A DNA stretch of 64,000 nucleotides, from the NCBI GenBank assembly GCA_002205965.3, contig NADL03000483.1, positions 1,674,001-1,738,000 on the forward strand, written 5' to 3'. The position numbers were made by a program, and so were the translations under genes. Positions 47,211 through 59,827 of this stretch are shown piece by piece (the first letter of the stretch is position 1; every line of letters begins with the position of its first letter). Below the pieces are notes generated by a model. That model did no database searches and was not told where the DNA came from. It worked only from the letters and a program-made list of their open reading frames with translations. Source of the stretch: Kappaphycus alvarezii (Eukaryota; Rhodophyta; Florideophyceae; Gigartinales; Solieriaceae).

Positions 47211-49160
47211 ATACAAGTTGCTGTTTTGACTTGTTTTCTAACCAGTTTCACCCCCTATGTTTTTGTCCCGTTCAGTCTCGCAAACATAAGTTTCACCATA
47301 CATTGAAGCAAGTGAAATTGTGTCCATATTTTCTTTTCATAACCTGTTTGACCGAGATTCTCATGGATCTGTATGTGTTCGAAGTATTTAAATCGCTAAA
47401 TTAATAAACATCCAACTGCTTCTAAACCAATTTCGTGCAATGTATTTGCCGTTAAAGAATCATAGAGAAATTGGCATTCATCGTAGATGAACTCAGATAG
47501 TAGCCCTCCATTGAGCCCTTGCGGCTCATTGGTTGGACCCCAGAATGAACATTAAAACGAATGCATCTCGTTGTATTGCTCAAAACGTCAGTAATGTGTA
47601 TTTTTTACTACTTAAGCTGCACGGCTATATTACAAGAATACGATCATGGGTATTGCTGCTAGCTTGGCTGTAATTTAGAGAGTAGGGATAGAGTAAAAAA
47701 TTATTAATCGAGACGGGCCGGAACTGAACATCTCGGCAGGGCTACGGACTTGTTTTTCTTCGCAGATGAACCTTTTCGATTGCGTCCTAGCAGGATAAAC
47801 AACAAGCGAGGCGTCACAGAGCACTCAATCCGCTCGGTAGACCTCCTGTAATATTTCATACAGTAAGTCACAACAACTAAATGACCTAAATGCGACATTC
47901 CCCACGTTGTCAAAATTTGTGCGGCTAGTGAATAACTTTGCGTAGGGATACAGTGCGTTGTACAGTTCCATTTATTAACAATACCTGCTCGCTTTACAGT
48001 AGGAACCAGTAGCAGTGTATTCTTCGTTCAGTAGGCCCACCAGATAAGGGTTGCAATTTAATTACCGATTACCAGCATTTTGACGAAATCTGGCCACAGG
48101 AGGAATGACGAGTGCCAAGTTCGAAAATTGTCTTCGAAAGTTGTGTTTTTCACGAAAGTTTGTATCACTGATGTGGTATACACAGCTTTCTAGTTAGTAC
48201 TATGCACCGCATAGTACTGCGCAGCCCCAGGTTATGAGAGATGCGTATGGAAACTTCCGGGCGCATCTCCCATGTTTCATAGCAGAGTACATGTACTGCG
48301 GGGCCGTTCTATGCCACTTTAGTGGAAAATAGGTAGATTATCCGCTTGGCGCAGGACATGAAAGTAAAGAGAAGCTACAAGCATAACAGTAGACAAATGA
48401 TAATGCTTTTTTTGTAACATTGAAAACTGCGGAAGTTTGGTGGATCATTTCCCACAATCCCAACCCAGTGCGCCGGCTTAAAACTCAAAAACACACTCTT
48501 GAAACGAATAGTAAAGAAAAGCCAGGCATAATCGTTGATTTTGAAGAAGATAAAGGAGATTGGCAGATCGACTCATTGATATTCAGTGATGGTTCAAAAG
48601 AAAGGTTTATGCCAAGAGTGACGTGAGGGGTCCTTATTTTTCAAGCAAACTTATGAACTGTATTCCAGAATCGATTTTAGTCGGTTTAAATTTCTTCTTG
48701 GGCAGATATCTGCCAAATGGGGCGATCGTATTATGTAAATGTGTCTCCGCTCACTTCCAAAGTCTCGAACAGGCGAATCCCTGGATGTGCTTCATTTATG
48801 TGCGGGTCAGCTTCCACAGCCATTCTAACAGGGAAGCCATCCGAAAACGGACTTAATGGGGCCTTCAAACTACTCACCGAAATAAATAGCGGCGGTTGCG
48901 TACTCAAGCTGGTGGGTTAACGTGGTTCCTAGGCTGAGCACTACATTTTTTATGCCAGCCGCAACATACTCTTGGGCTTGGAAGAAGATTTCGCAATTGA
49001 GTGCAAAATCCTTTTAAAGTTGTGTACCGGGCTTAGAGAAAGTCATGCTTCTGAGGCTGAGGTGTTTGAACACCACTTCCAGTAATGATATACAGGAAAT
49101 ATTTCAATTTAATTCTTTTGACCGTTTAATCCACTGGTTTGATTGAATACTAAGTTCACC
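47211..49160. other. Intergenic stretch without supported genes
   Basis: No domain is recognisable; the frames at 48420-48920 are short and motif-free. A 3' LTR of the copia relic to the right could lie near 49000-49150, but I did not find its partner. Confidence 0.4.
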
Positions 49161-49168
49161 GGTGGTTA

Positions 49169-49396
49169 TTAATTCCCTAAAAGTGCTTTAGTCATGTATT
49201 TAGTAAGTACGTCTGCAATAGTACTAATGCTTCGGACAAAGCCAATATCAGAAATTGCTCTATCACGATATCCTTCTCTAACGACGGCAACTTCAAGCAT
49301 TGGCCGCCTGTCAGAGTTAAGTGAGCCCATGGAACTTATGGCGAAGAGAATTTTGCTGTCCTTCAAAATTTGTTCCTGACAAGGCTTGCTTAACAT
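49169..49396 (-). pseudogene. Copia RNase H, C-terminal end
   Basis: The frame contains ILFAISSMGSLNSDRRPMLE, VAVVREGYRDRAISDIGFVR and ISTIADVLTKYMTKALL. The motif IADVLTK is the hallmark end of copia RNase H, where the enzyme degrades template RNA. The frame stops at 49169, probably the original end of pol. Confidence 0.75.
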
Positions 49397-49819
49397 GATC
49401 TTTAAACCTCCGGATAGTGTGATGGAGATAAAGAACGCGTACCTAAATTAGACTACCTCTTCGGGCGTTTCAGACCTTGTGATTTGTCAATATTTGTAAG
49501 ACTTAAAAGAAATAGGTGCTAAATACGTGCGATAAAAGCTACGTTACATAGCTTTGATGTAAGATCTTGAATTTTGGCTATTGGGAAGACTGAAATCTCA
49601 GCAATCATTAGTGTATTCAGTTCCAACCTCTGCATATTGAGAAAAACGTGGTATGGAAAGCGCACTCGGTTTGCTTGTCAAACCTTCCCAATTCCTAGAA
49701 ACATTCGTGCCATACAACCGCTCCGTGATCTGCGCTATCTGAGCGATTTTGAAGAGGAATTATGGCCTGTAATTTGCTAATTCAGCCGAGTGCATACGCA
49801 AAAGTATGAAAAATTTAAG

Positions 49820-50919
49820 TCATTCTGAAGGTGACAAGCATTTTGATTTATGCATATTCAAAATTTGGTCGACGGAGAAGTTCCCATCCATTTCATCGTG
49901 TACGAACCCAGTCAATTCAGATATTGTTGAGTATTCTTCTTTCATCCCGAGCTTCTTATTTGTCACTTTCTCGAGCTTACAGAACCTTTCGCCCTCAAGT
50001 CGGACAAAATCCTCGACGTATCCTCCACTGAGGCCTTTGAGGACGCCCTTCGTAAGCAATAAGTAACGTGCGGGACGAATACGAAGGGGTTTCAATTTCA
50101 TATCCTCACGGTGATGCTTGTCGATGGTTGCGTTCCACAATTCTCCTGCTTCCCACAGTCAGAACAGCGATAGACGTAGCTTTAAGGATCGATCAGTTTC
50201 TAATTCACATTCCGGTTTGGGATTATCGATCTAAATATCTCTCGATAGGGGTTTCGAGAAGGAACGGCATGCTTGGGCGATATCTACAGTCCAAAACTCG
50301 AAGTTGAAGGGAGCAGAGAGCGCTAGTAGGAGTCTAACTACTTCGACTGGAGTGCTGAGGAGGTGCGCACTAAAATATTTTTCATTTTTTCTCGGTTTCA
50401 TCCGATAAGGTAACGAGCCCTATGCTTAACTGTGACTTCAATAGAGGACTTGAAAGTGAGTGTGGAACGGCCATTTGATACTTTTTTGTCGTATTTTATT
50501 TCTATTTATTCTCGGAGGACTACTTTGAGTGATTCGCGCCCAGGTAAGCATTTAATCTCCTTTCTCATACCTTCATCTATAGCATGGCCTTTACCTCGCT
50601 CATCATTTTCGCCCAATACTTTGGCCAATATAAATTTGTCGTTAGGCTACTTAAATTGGGAAAATATACATCTTAGCTCGGCGGAGAATGCTAAAAAAAG
50701 TTTCTCTTGTGTGTTTTACGGATTAACTTGAGCAAAGTTTAATCGATTACCGGCGTCTTTCTCGTATTCTCGAACAAACACGAGTTCCTTTTGAAGTTCT
50801 ATGCTAAAAAATATGTAGGAGTCCATCCATTCGCTGATTAGATAGGAGGCTATTTTCTCACCCAGATTAGTAATTTGCTTCCCGGCTAGAAGACCCATCA
50901 CTCGAAGGAGGCACTGCAT
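49820..50919 (-). pseudogene. Copia reverse transcriptase pieces
   Basis: The frame 50140-49820 has WNATIDKHHREDMKLKPL, the block before the catalytic site, then GLSGGYVEDFVRLEGERFCK, where YVED replaces the usual YVDD: one catalytic Asp is now Glu. FTGF-like ELTGFVHDEMDG follows. The frame 50919-50716 probably carries the RT N-terminal part but is weak. Stops and frameshifts separate the pieces. Confidence 0.7.
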
Positions 50920-51905
50920 GTTGTAGAGCTGGGCGGGTCTTGAGTCTGGTATTTTGGTTCTCCATTTCCGTGCTATTCTTATTCTTTCTTTTATCGTCTC
51001 TCGAGCAGAGAGAGGTTCTTTAAAGGCGTGTAGTTGGGTTAGTTAACCAAAAAGAGCAGTAGGCAGGCCTTTTGTCCTAAACGTTTCGTAGCGGCTCAAG
51101 CCAACGTTAAGCGAGCCCAGGCTCAGATGTGATAATACACAAGCACGATTGGCTTCCCCATTTGAGAGCCGTGTAAGACGGATCAACACGCCTTCTAGTA
51201 GGGGGCCGCTGCCGGTAAGGAAAAGATTTGATATTCTCCTGTAGATTGAGGTCCAGAAATGGAAAAATTTTCCAGGCTTTCTCTGTAGGAACTACATTGA
51301 GGATTCAAGCTGCATAGAATAGGGTTACCTCATCCGAAATGTAAAATAGTGGGGCTGAATCAATTTATACGATTTGTAAAAGTTTCCGTTCATTAAAAGG
51401 CACATTCTCCTATCCTGAAGTGAATCGAAAACGGTTTGGGCATAGGATTTATTGGCGTGGAGCACATATTTGAGAAACTCCTTGCAAGTTCCGTATAGTT
51501 TCAAGCGTAGCAACATTCAGCAGAGAACGTTTGATAAGGTTGAATACCTTCATTGTGGATGGATGGGAGAAATTGTGGGGCAGTTTCGCGAGTTGGGCGC
51601 GGGTGAAGCACGCGCCATTGAAACACGCGTCAGTGGAAAATCACCTTCGAGTATGAATGTAGTAACTTGCTCAAATAAGCACCGGGACGTGCCAATTGTC
51701 CAGGTAGACAACGTTGTGGTATGAATCAATATATACTGCGCGTCTGAAAAGCATGTTAGAGACCGCGCAGGGAGTCAAGAATTCTTCGTCCAGAATGTAT
51801 ATACCAAGCAATTTCGGAATGTACACATCAACTATATCAGCTTGTGTAAGATCTTTGGTATCTCATAGAGGTATCAGTAAGGACCGAATCTAGACTAAGT
51901 GTTTG

Positions 51906-52166
51906 TTAAGATGCGTCTGCAAACCTGAAACGATTCCAGGACGGGCCTATTTTCCAGTTAGAAATACCGAGTGCAGTTAAAATACAATTAGGTTCTTTAC
52001 GATTAATAACAGAATTTTGTGCCCCTAAGTCGCAGAGAAAACCCAAGGGATGTTTTCGAAAGAATTCCATTTCGAAATTTGAGACGTAGATATCCGCCAT
52101 GAAGATCTCGGCTTCATTATCAGGCCTGGATGTTGAATATTCTTTAAAGAGACGAAGTGGTTCCAA
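51906..52166 (-). pseudogene. Copia aspartic protease
   Basis: The block LGFLCDLGAQNSVINRKEPN is a retropepsin active site with D-L-G-A in place of D-[TS]-G-A, and ISNWKIGPSWNRFRFADAS matches the later flap region of this copia subgroup. The protease would release gag and pol products. The changed active site and stops make it inactive. Confidence 0.65.
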
Positions 52167-52531
52167 TAGCCTTCCCCGCCCAGACGAAAATCAGAAGACG
52201 TGTCGCTAGACTCACCCATTTCTATGAAATATGTGTTACCAAAATACCATGCTCTGCGGCTTCAATTGGATCCTCATAATATGGGCGATAATCGTTACGA
52301 ACAGACTCTTTTTCATCGGTGAGGCGCAAAAATTTCAGTTAAGTCCTTTATTTAATTCGCCGAGCTCTGTTCTTATGTGAGAACATCTATCTGGATTCCC
52401 TGAAATATCCTCCTCCTCTTTAATGAAATTGGCAAGGATGTTAGCAGCTGACTCACCTTTCCAGGTTCGGCGACGTAGATGGGCTTCTACTTAACCTGTA
52501 GAACAGCGAAGGATTTGTTTCCAGGTCTATG

Positions 52532-53473
52532 CTACATACGTGGAGCATACCTTGCGTTTGCTGGACATTTCGGGCAAACGGTCATGCTGGCGACTTTTAT
52601 TGTTTTCATTTGAACCGTATCGATACTTCTGAGGCCTTTTTTTCTTGGTATCACATCCGTAGCGATCAATATTGGCGTGAAACTGGTAGGAAAGTTCCAT
52701 ATAGAAGGTTTCCGACGTATTTGTTCGGGTTTCAGTAAAGAGTCCGATATGAAGAAAGTTTGGATAGACTCATGTAAAGTCTTCACGAAAATTATGTAAA
52801 GTGGGGGCGCTTAAAACGGACCAATTCAGATATTTAGTGCAGTAGAACGAGGCAAATTTAAAAACTCCGGCATGCGCATATCCCGAGTTCCTCTGCGTGT
52901 CATCACTCGTCTTGCAGCTGTGCGCCCGTTCATTTCCTTTTCAGGAGTGCAACCATGCTCGTTGAGATTAAAAACGCTCGACACATCTAGACTGTTTTCT
53001 GCGATGAGTTTTTCCAAAGTGAAAAAGTCAGTGGTCAAAACCTCTGCGTTGACGGCATTGAATCTCTTTTATTCCTGTCGTAACGGCTTTTTAAATGACA
53101 ATCTGTATCCATGGCGTCGTCGAAACGCCCTGAGGAAAGCTCTTTCTGGACTGTTCTTCTTAAAAGGCAAATGCAGACGCCGAGACATCGGGAGAAGGCT
53201 AATTATGATTTCAATGGCTTCTCTGAGATGCACTTGGGTCAGAGGGATACCTTGATGAGCAAAGCGGAGGAGAAAGTCAACGATCAGCTTTTCTTCTTCA
53301 GTTGCAAGCGCCATTCTGCGTTCCCTCTTCGTTTTTCCATTCATTTTGCGGTGTAGAGTGCTGTGAGGAACACCAAACTTGCGTGCTGCGTCACGATACG
53401 ACATTCCTGATTCTTTGGCTGCTACAGCATTGAGCATGACATTCTTTTTGGGAACAACTATTCGCCTTCCCAT
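52532..53473 (-). pseudogene. pogo/Tigger-like transposase, broken
   Basis: The 134-codon frame from ATG 53473 has the psq-type HTH (AVAAKESGMSYRDAARKFGV, then PHSTLHRKMNGKTKRER) and the CENP-B-type second domain (EEEKLIVDFLLRFAHQGIPL, PFKKNSPERAFLRAFRRRHG), which bind the transposon ends. After a frameshift, 53038-52826 gives the start of the DDE core: SSVFNLNEHGCTPEKEMNGR (FN[M/L]DE with the first Asp now Asn), RRVMTRRGTRDMRMPEF. A last, poorly matching frame, 52786-52532, may be the rest of the core. TA target duplication and terminal repeats were not located. The N-terminal part is remarkably well preserved. Confidence 0.85.
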
Positions 53474-53479
53474 TGCTCA

Positions 53480-54717
53480 GTTGAGACAATTACTGCTGTT
53501 TGTCGTAGACTAGGTAGAGGTCTCGGTAGTTTCGAGACAAATGTAGGTCAGGACTCTCGTTTTATTTTCGAAATTTTCAGGTTGCATGCATTCTTTGCAT
53601 GAGCCCTCCCCCTTTTCACATCAGATGCTCTTTTTTACGGTATTCCCGCCATGTAGAAACGATTGAGCAGATTGGTTTTTAAATTTATTCAGGAGTCTTT
53701 GCTGCAGAAGACGAGGAACATTGAAGTTCCTACAGGGAAAATGTGAGAATCGAGCATTTTGGTATTGTTTACCAATTTTTCAATTGTCCCGTTTTTGAAA
53801 ACATGTTCCATGTTTAGCGGCCCCCCTCCTTTAGAAGTATCCTTTGGATATATTCTTCTGCATGGTGGTATGATAGAATTCCCATAGCTCTACTTCTTTC
53901 TTTCGTAGGATATACAGCTTATGAGAATCGGTGCAAAAACCCAGAGAGCAGTGTAGTGCAATACACCGAGCTGTACCTAGAAAAGTTTACGCCCCCTATT
54001 GCGTAGAGCAATGAATACACGGTGTTAAACGCCGATTTTTCTTTATTCCCTCTGCAGGGTAGTAGCTCAAGAGTTGTGAGAACTCAGGTGATAGAGGCTT
54101 GTAAGGAGCAAAGGAAAAAGGGACTAAGAGAAAAATGTGATACGCACTGTGCGTCAGACCGGTTAGGCATGAGCCACGGATACCCGTCCTCCGTGCTACG
54201 GTACAGTTGGGATACACATCCTCCCAAAGGACAAAAGACACATTAAAGGGTAAAAACCTGAAAAAACAACAAGCCACACAGCCAAGCTGGCGGGCGGGGG
54301 CCGAAGGGTTTAGTAGCTTCTATAGCTGCAGTCGCGGCGCCTTCGTAAAAAGGGAACACAAGTTGCAGGAGCAACAACTAGAGCCAAACCAAAAACTTGT
54401 GAAGTCGTTGGTACCTTCGGTACCTGTTTACTAGAAGTTGCACTCAGGCCATGAATAAATACTAAGTTGAGTTAGATAGTTAGTCGAGCTCGAGCTCACT
54501 GGGTAGGACACGTGTCACTCTACTAGCTGGTTAGCCATAAATAATATCAGGGTCAGTTAGTGGACCAGTGCCATGCCCAATAGGGGTCACTACTGTAAAG
54601 GCACTATAATAGTATTAACATGCTGGATGGCACGCGCCATGTAATGGGGCTGGAAAATCGAGTATTAAAATTACGGTTATGACTGTCAATTCAAACAAAA
54701 GTGCTATTGCACTACAT
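53480..54717. other. Intergenic stretch, possibly containing an LTR
   Basis: I find no gene. Just right of 54717 a 13-bp pyrimidine motif (54718-54730) looks like the polypurine tract of a minus-strand LTR element, so an LTR starting TGTAGTGC (minus reading) may extend leftward from about 54716. Its left end was not resolved. Confidence 0.4.
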
Positions 54718-54730
54718 CTCCCCCTTCTGA
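54718..54730 (-). other. Polypurine-tract-like 13-mer, copy 1
   Basis: The plus strand reads CTCCCCCTTCTGA, identical to 59815-59827 and 60273-60285. In minus reading it is TCAGAAGGGGGAG followed closely by TGTAG, as expected at a 3' LTR border. Confidence 0.6.
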
Positions 54731-54907
54731 GCGCGCAGGGTCGGGAATAAAATCTAAGCTGCACGACAACTAACGTTTATCGCGTGGCGTGCTTGCCAAC
54801 TCAAATCACGTTACCCGTCGGCGGGAGTTATTATTGTTTTCCACACAAAATTATGGACGTGCCTGGGCAATACACTTTTGACACTTTGTGGCAAATTACC
54901 TACATAA

Positions 54908-57040
54908 GTCAAAAACCGTGGGCGGCCATCGGCTCCTGCTTTCAAAAGCAATCAGTCCATTTCAACTAAGGAACTCAATCCTACTTACAAGGCCTTTAGG
55001 CAAACTCGTACTTCACCTGTCGAAGGTTTGCGCAAAGACAAGTCACCTACTAAAGGTGTTGACATTTCCTTGGCGTCAACGCTTGTCTCAATTACTCAGG
55101 AATCATTCTCCTCCGCCGTCGTGACACATCCGGTACCTTCCTCTGATCGCGACTTTTCGCACCGAAAAGAAAAGATACCCAAAAGGGGTAGTTCGAAATT
55201 TCCGTTGGTCAACGACCTCACTGAAATTCGTCCAGAAGGAACTAATAGGCGTACAAAAATTGATTTGAAATATGCATTTGACCTAGAGCGTCATCGCTCT
55301 GTTTCACGCTTTCATCTTTGTGGTCACCGAACTCACCCTGCAAAAGGATCTTTTCACAACGCACGCCGGGTTTACACTAACGAAGGCTCTTCAAAGGATA
55401 ACACAAACAAAATGGCTTCAGAAGCTCACGATTTCGACGAGACGGAAGAATTTCGCGAGAGTTGGCCATATTTCTCTGCAGAAGACATCGCGCAAAGTAA
55501 CACGCGTTACTATTCGGATGCACATCTATAGGAGCCTTATTTCTGCCCGAGAGGGGTCATGAATCGTACGCGTTTTCAACAGGAATACACTGATCACAGT
55601 GCGTTCTTGCCCAATAAAATATCCTTCGAGGCGATTAAAACTCGAGATTGGCTCGATCATATTGCTGTGCCTGTCGAGGCACTAAAACTATCTCATACAG
55701 AATCGGTCATGAGGGCGCGTCGCCGGTTCATTCATGCGGTTTTATACCGTCTTTCTCTTTTGCCTGGAAGCATTCCAATTCCTCGCGCGTTAAGCGATGA
55801 AATTTGGTCGTACCGTACGAATGGAGAGCGCCTTTGGGGGGATAATGTTTTAACAATCGCCACCGAGACGTTGCGTTCGAGCGAAGTAATCGATCAAAGT
55901 TGGGGCGTTTTTCGCGGCGTGCGTCAGGATGCCATGTTTTAGGAAACAGCGATCATTCCGATCCACTTTGGCTTAGAAAAGCGCAACCATAACCCGTTCT
56001 TAAAGAGCACAGTGCGCTTGGAACGCCGTTTGAGTAACGAAACGGGATACCTAATCTCTTATCAGCAAAAAGAGGCCGATTATATCGGTTCGCAACATCT
56101 GGGCCGTCAATTCAACGTGAATCCTGCTTGGTGGCCTCGTATTGAGGTTTTTCAGGGCTTTTGGTCCGAGTTAGGCCTTGGCTTGACCCATTTCGGGTCT
56201 TACTTTCTTGATTCCTATCACGGAATTTGGAGCCAGTTCATAACTAAATGTTGTGTTAAGCATGGAGCTTTTCTCCTATGGGATGTGTATGATAAATGGC
56301 AACTGTGGTTCCTACCGAAGAGACTCATCTCCTGGATGAAGGAGTTGGACATGAGTATTCCTTTAGGAGGAAAGACCAATGATGAAGAGCTAAAAAGGCT
56401 CCTAGGAAAGGTTAAAGGGATCGACTGGAACGATCCAAACGAAGTGCCTCCCCAATGGAGTTCTCGCTCAAAAAGCGGTCAACGCCACAGTTTTCGCCTG
56501 GCCACGTGCATCCGGATGCAGGTGACTTTGTTTTCTATAACCTTTGAAAGGGCGTTCGCGTGAAGGCCTTGGAGGCCACGGAGGGGTCGTCGTGCTCCTC
56601 CCGAAGATGCGGCAACTGTAGCTGTTCCTCATTCTGTTCAGAACCCACAAATTGGGACGATCACAGCTGCAACTGCCCTTGAGGGCAACAGTCCTCCACT
56701 CACTCCAGTAGTGGTTCCTCGGCAAAATCCCACTACTGGAGATGACGATGATTTTGTGGAAGACCACAACACGGAAGCTGGAGACGGCAGGGATAAGGGT
56801 GATTAGGACGGAGACGTCCAGATGGAGGGTTCCGCGTCAGGCAGTGCGGGCAGTACCGCGGGTGCTATGTCCGAAGAGGACTCTGTTCGCTCCTTGCTGA
56901 AGGACATGGGAATGACGGATGAGTAACTTGAAGTTCCACTGGCAGAGCTGAAAATGCTCTTGAAAAACGCTCTTCATAGCATCCAGCAGTCCCGCACGTC
57001 GGGCATCTCGAAGCCGCAGTCGCGCTCAAATAGCACGTGA
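54908..57040 (+). pseudogene. Long gag-like frame with five nonsense codons and no net frame change
   Basis: One plus-strand frame runs from after TAA 54905 to TGA 57038-57040, about 710 codons, interrupted only by TAG 55529, TAG 55940, TGA 56561, TAG 56804 and TAA 56924. The N-terminal third is basic and serine-rich. The middle is hydrophobic and aromatic (WWPRIEVFQGFWSELGLGLT, LLWDVYDKWQLWFLPKRLIS), and the C-terminus is acidic and low complexity (TGDDDDFVEDHNTEAGD, MSEEDSVRSLLKDMGMTDE). Size and layout suggest a gag of an LTR element or another structural polyprotein, but I see no zinc knuckle, protease or RT, so the family is unproven. It points toward the oppositely oriented gypsy pol at 60.3-64 kb. 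Its start codon is unknown; the first in-frame ATG is near 55411. Confidence 0.5.
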
Positions 57041-59814
57041 TTGTTTGTTTGTTCCCCTCATGGGAACTTCTTTGTTCCTCTCTGCCCCTCATGGGCACTT
57101 CTCGTGTTGAACAATAGGTCAGGTCGCCTTTCATAGGCATTGAACTACCTTTCATAGGTAAATCTGTTTGGTTAGACTTTGAATAAATCTTATGTTTGGA
57201 AAAACGCGAATGCCGTAGCGTAGCGTAGCTTTCGTAGCACTACAATCTACAGCGTAGTTACGCGAGTGTCCAATGATGCTTGTTTCACCGAGTTTTGTGT
57301 CCTCCATGGATCTCTGTAGCAAAAGTGAGCTCTGGCTCTCCAATTCACTCTTTCTGAGTGTTTACTCAACACTGGGGGTCCAAACCCTTTTCATTCTAGA
57401 ACCGTGGTGTTTTTTTCATTGTACCGCAGCTCTGAAAGCTGATCTTTCATTTCAACTGACCTTCATCGGTCCGACAGAAAGATGAGTCATCTTTTCCTTT
57501 GTCCACAACGAACGTAACTCTGACGAGAACTTCAAAATTTCATTCTATTTCTCCGGGTCTGACACCTCCTTTCTTATTTCCATTACACCAGCACTTGGTG
57601 CGACTCTTGTTTTCAATAAGCATTATTTGCTTGGTCCATGATGGCCTTAAGTACATCATTTTTCACATGGAACAAGGTGGATTCTACACCGGGAGTCGGC
57701 ATATTATCAAGGACAACGTGTCCTACTGTATTTCTGACTCTAACAGGCACTTGTTACATTGCTTTCTGGAAGTCGTTGTCAGTCGATTTCATAATAGTTG
57801 TCTTTTGGTTTTCCCCCCTTCTTAGGGACTGCATTTCAAGACTCAACGTCTTTCGAATTCAATCAGGTGAAAAACCTGGTGATTAATCACCACATCTGAT
57901 GTCGGTTATCACGAATCGTTGCTAGCTTCCAGCATTATCTTTCCATATTCCTGTCGTGGGAATCTACATTCGCTTTTGCTCTCCGGAGAGCCTTTGTTGC
58001 CAACTCTCACCATGAGAGTCCATGAATACGGATTTATGAACTCTTTGTAACTACTGTACTCAGTTTAGATATTCTCCTTTACGGAGTACCTTTGTCCTCT
58101 TCCTCATCATGGGAGTATTCTGTGCTTCCACATCAAGCTAATCTGTATTCAAGGGAACAAATCCCTCTTACAAGGATCATCAGGCTCAACAACATCGTGC
58201 ATACGCTTTTTGAGCTTCCTTCCTCATCTTCTCCCTTCATGGGATGGTTCAATTAACACCAATGTTCTATAAAAAGAACTTTGATACAGCGTTGACTCAT
58301 CGTGAGACGTAGGTCTTCGATAAATGATCAACATACTGGATCACTGACAGATTGCGCGACGTATCATTGCGTACTCTATTGAGTTATCTAAACTATTACT
58401 AACGTTGACTCTTAAAGTGTCTTGTTAAATTCTCCTTCGGAGAGTGCTCGATGGATCTCAGGATCACTCAACCATGTCCCTTATGGACTATCTCTGACAT
58501 GTATGTTAGCCAAGAGGGTACTGGGCGTTAGCTAACCAGGCTTTTATATTTAACATGCCTTCACCAAAGGTTAACCAACGTCATGTAGCTTCAATAGCTA
58601 ATCAATGATATCCCTGGTGGATATTGTGTGGTCATCTCCGAGAAGATTGACCTTTGTCTATCACAGACAGTGTTACTCAACGTCGCCCATTGACAAGAAA
58701 GTCAAATGTCCCTGGTGGACTGCTGTGTCGGCACTCTGTTAAAGAGTGAGTACACAATTAACGACGTTGTGACTGGTCATGAACCTTGTGTTTAAGGCGG
58801 AAAGGCTGTGGCCTTTTGACCTTAGAATGCTTCTACAAGGCACTACTACCACGTTGTCCATCATGGACACAGCCAATACTTACTGTATTTCACATTGGAC
58901 TCACGTATGAGCTTGATGTTGATCCTTTTCAAAAGGACCCATCCCGGTATAGAACTTCTAAAAGTTCTCTAAGATTAACGTTCACCTTTCATGAGTGCGG
59001 GTTGGGATCTTGACGAGATCATTACGCGTTACCATAACATGGTACTTGACTTTGAGCTTCAAAGCTCTACTGTATTTTGTCATTGAATGACGACGACGTC
59101 TCCAGGAGGAGTGAAGGATTCTCTCAAAATAGGTGGTATCAATCCTCATGGATTCATCATACACTTTCAGCAAGTGGGACGTTAAGTAAACCCATTATGA
59201 GCTACTCGTAACATAGACATCAATTGTCCTTGGTACTGCGAACCCAATTGGTTACTGTTGGAGCATCCATGCTCGCACAACGTTACCTCTCAAAGGTGTA
59301 GTTGTAAACTATCAAGGTTGTAAAATAAATCGAAGTCCTTTGTGGATCCGTTTGCAATCTTTTGCAGGTGCATATACCTCCACTGTTCATCAAGAATATC
59401 ATTTCGGACCACAAATTGGTCTGTTACCACTTTCCTGATTTGAGAGAATGGCTGTACTTTATCAAGTCATTTTTAGTCCCAAAAAGGGGGCGGGGATGAT
59501 GCTGAAGCATCTGGTAAAAATTCAACTCTTGAAGTTGACTAGTTTACCAATGGCAGCTTATCTCCGAACCCCAAACTGCGTGTATCACCGTCTCTTTTAG
59601 ACCTTGAATCTAACTTTGCACAGTTACTGTGCTCGCTCCCTCAAGGAGTCTTGTGGCAAAGTGCTCGTGCACGGGCAACTGATTGAATTTTTAGAAAATT
59701 CATTATTGGCGCCACTTGGCAAAGTGGCTTTGTGCATTGCTGTAACAGCATAATTTGTTGGAGGACTTTAAAAACATTTGTACATGCTCACTGTACAGTA
59801 ATTATTTACACTCC

Positions 59815-59827
59815 TCCCCCTTCTGAA
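59815..59827 (-). other. Polypurine-tract-like 13-mer, copy 2
   Basis: The plus strand reads CTCCCCCTTCTGA; in minus reading the purine run is followed by GAGTGTAAATAATTACTG, so an LTR beginning TGTAAAT is possible. Confidence 0.55.

Larger units (their letters stand above)
49169..52219 (-). mobile_element. Degraded Ty1/copia retrotransposon, third copy
   Basis: Minus-strand order is protease (52166-51906), RT pieces (50919-50716 and 50140-49820) and RNase H end (49396-49169), the copia order. The integrase part is too eroded to see. It is related to, but clearly different from, the complete copia at 4.5-13.1 kb. LTRs were not identified. Confidence 0.75.
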
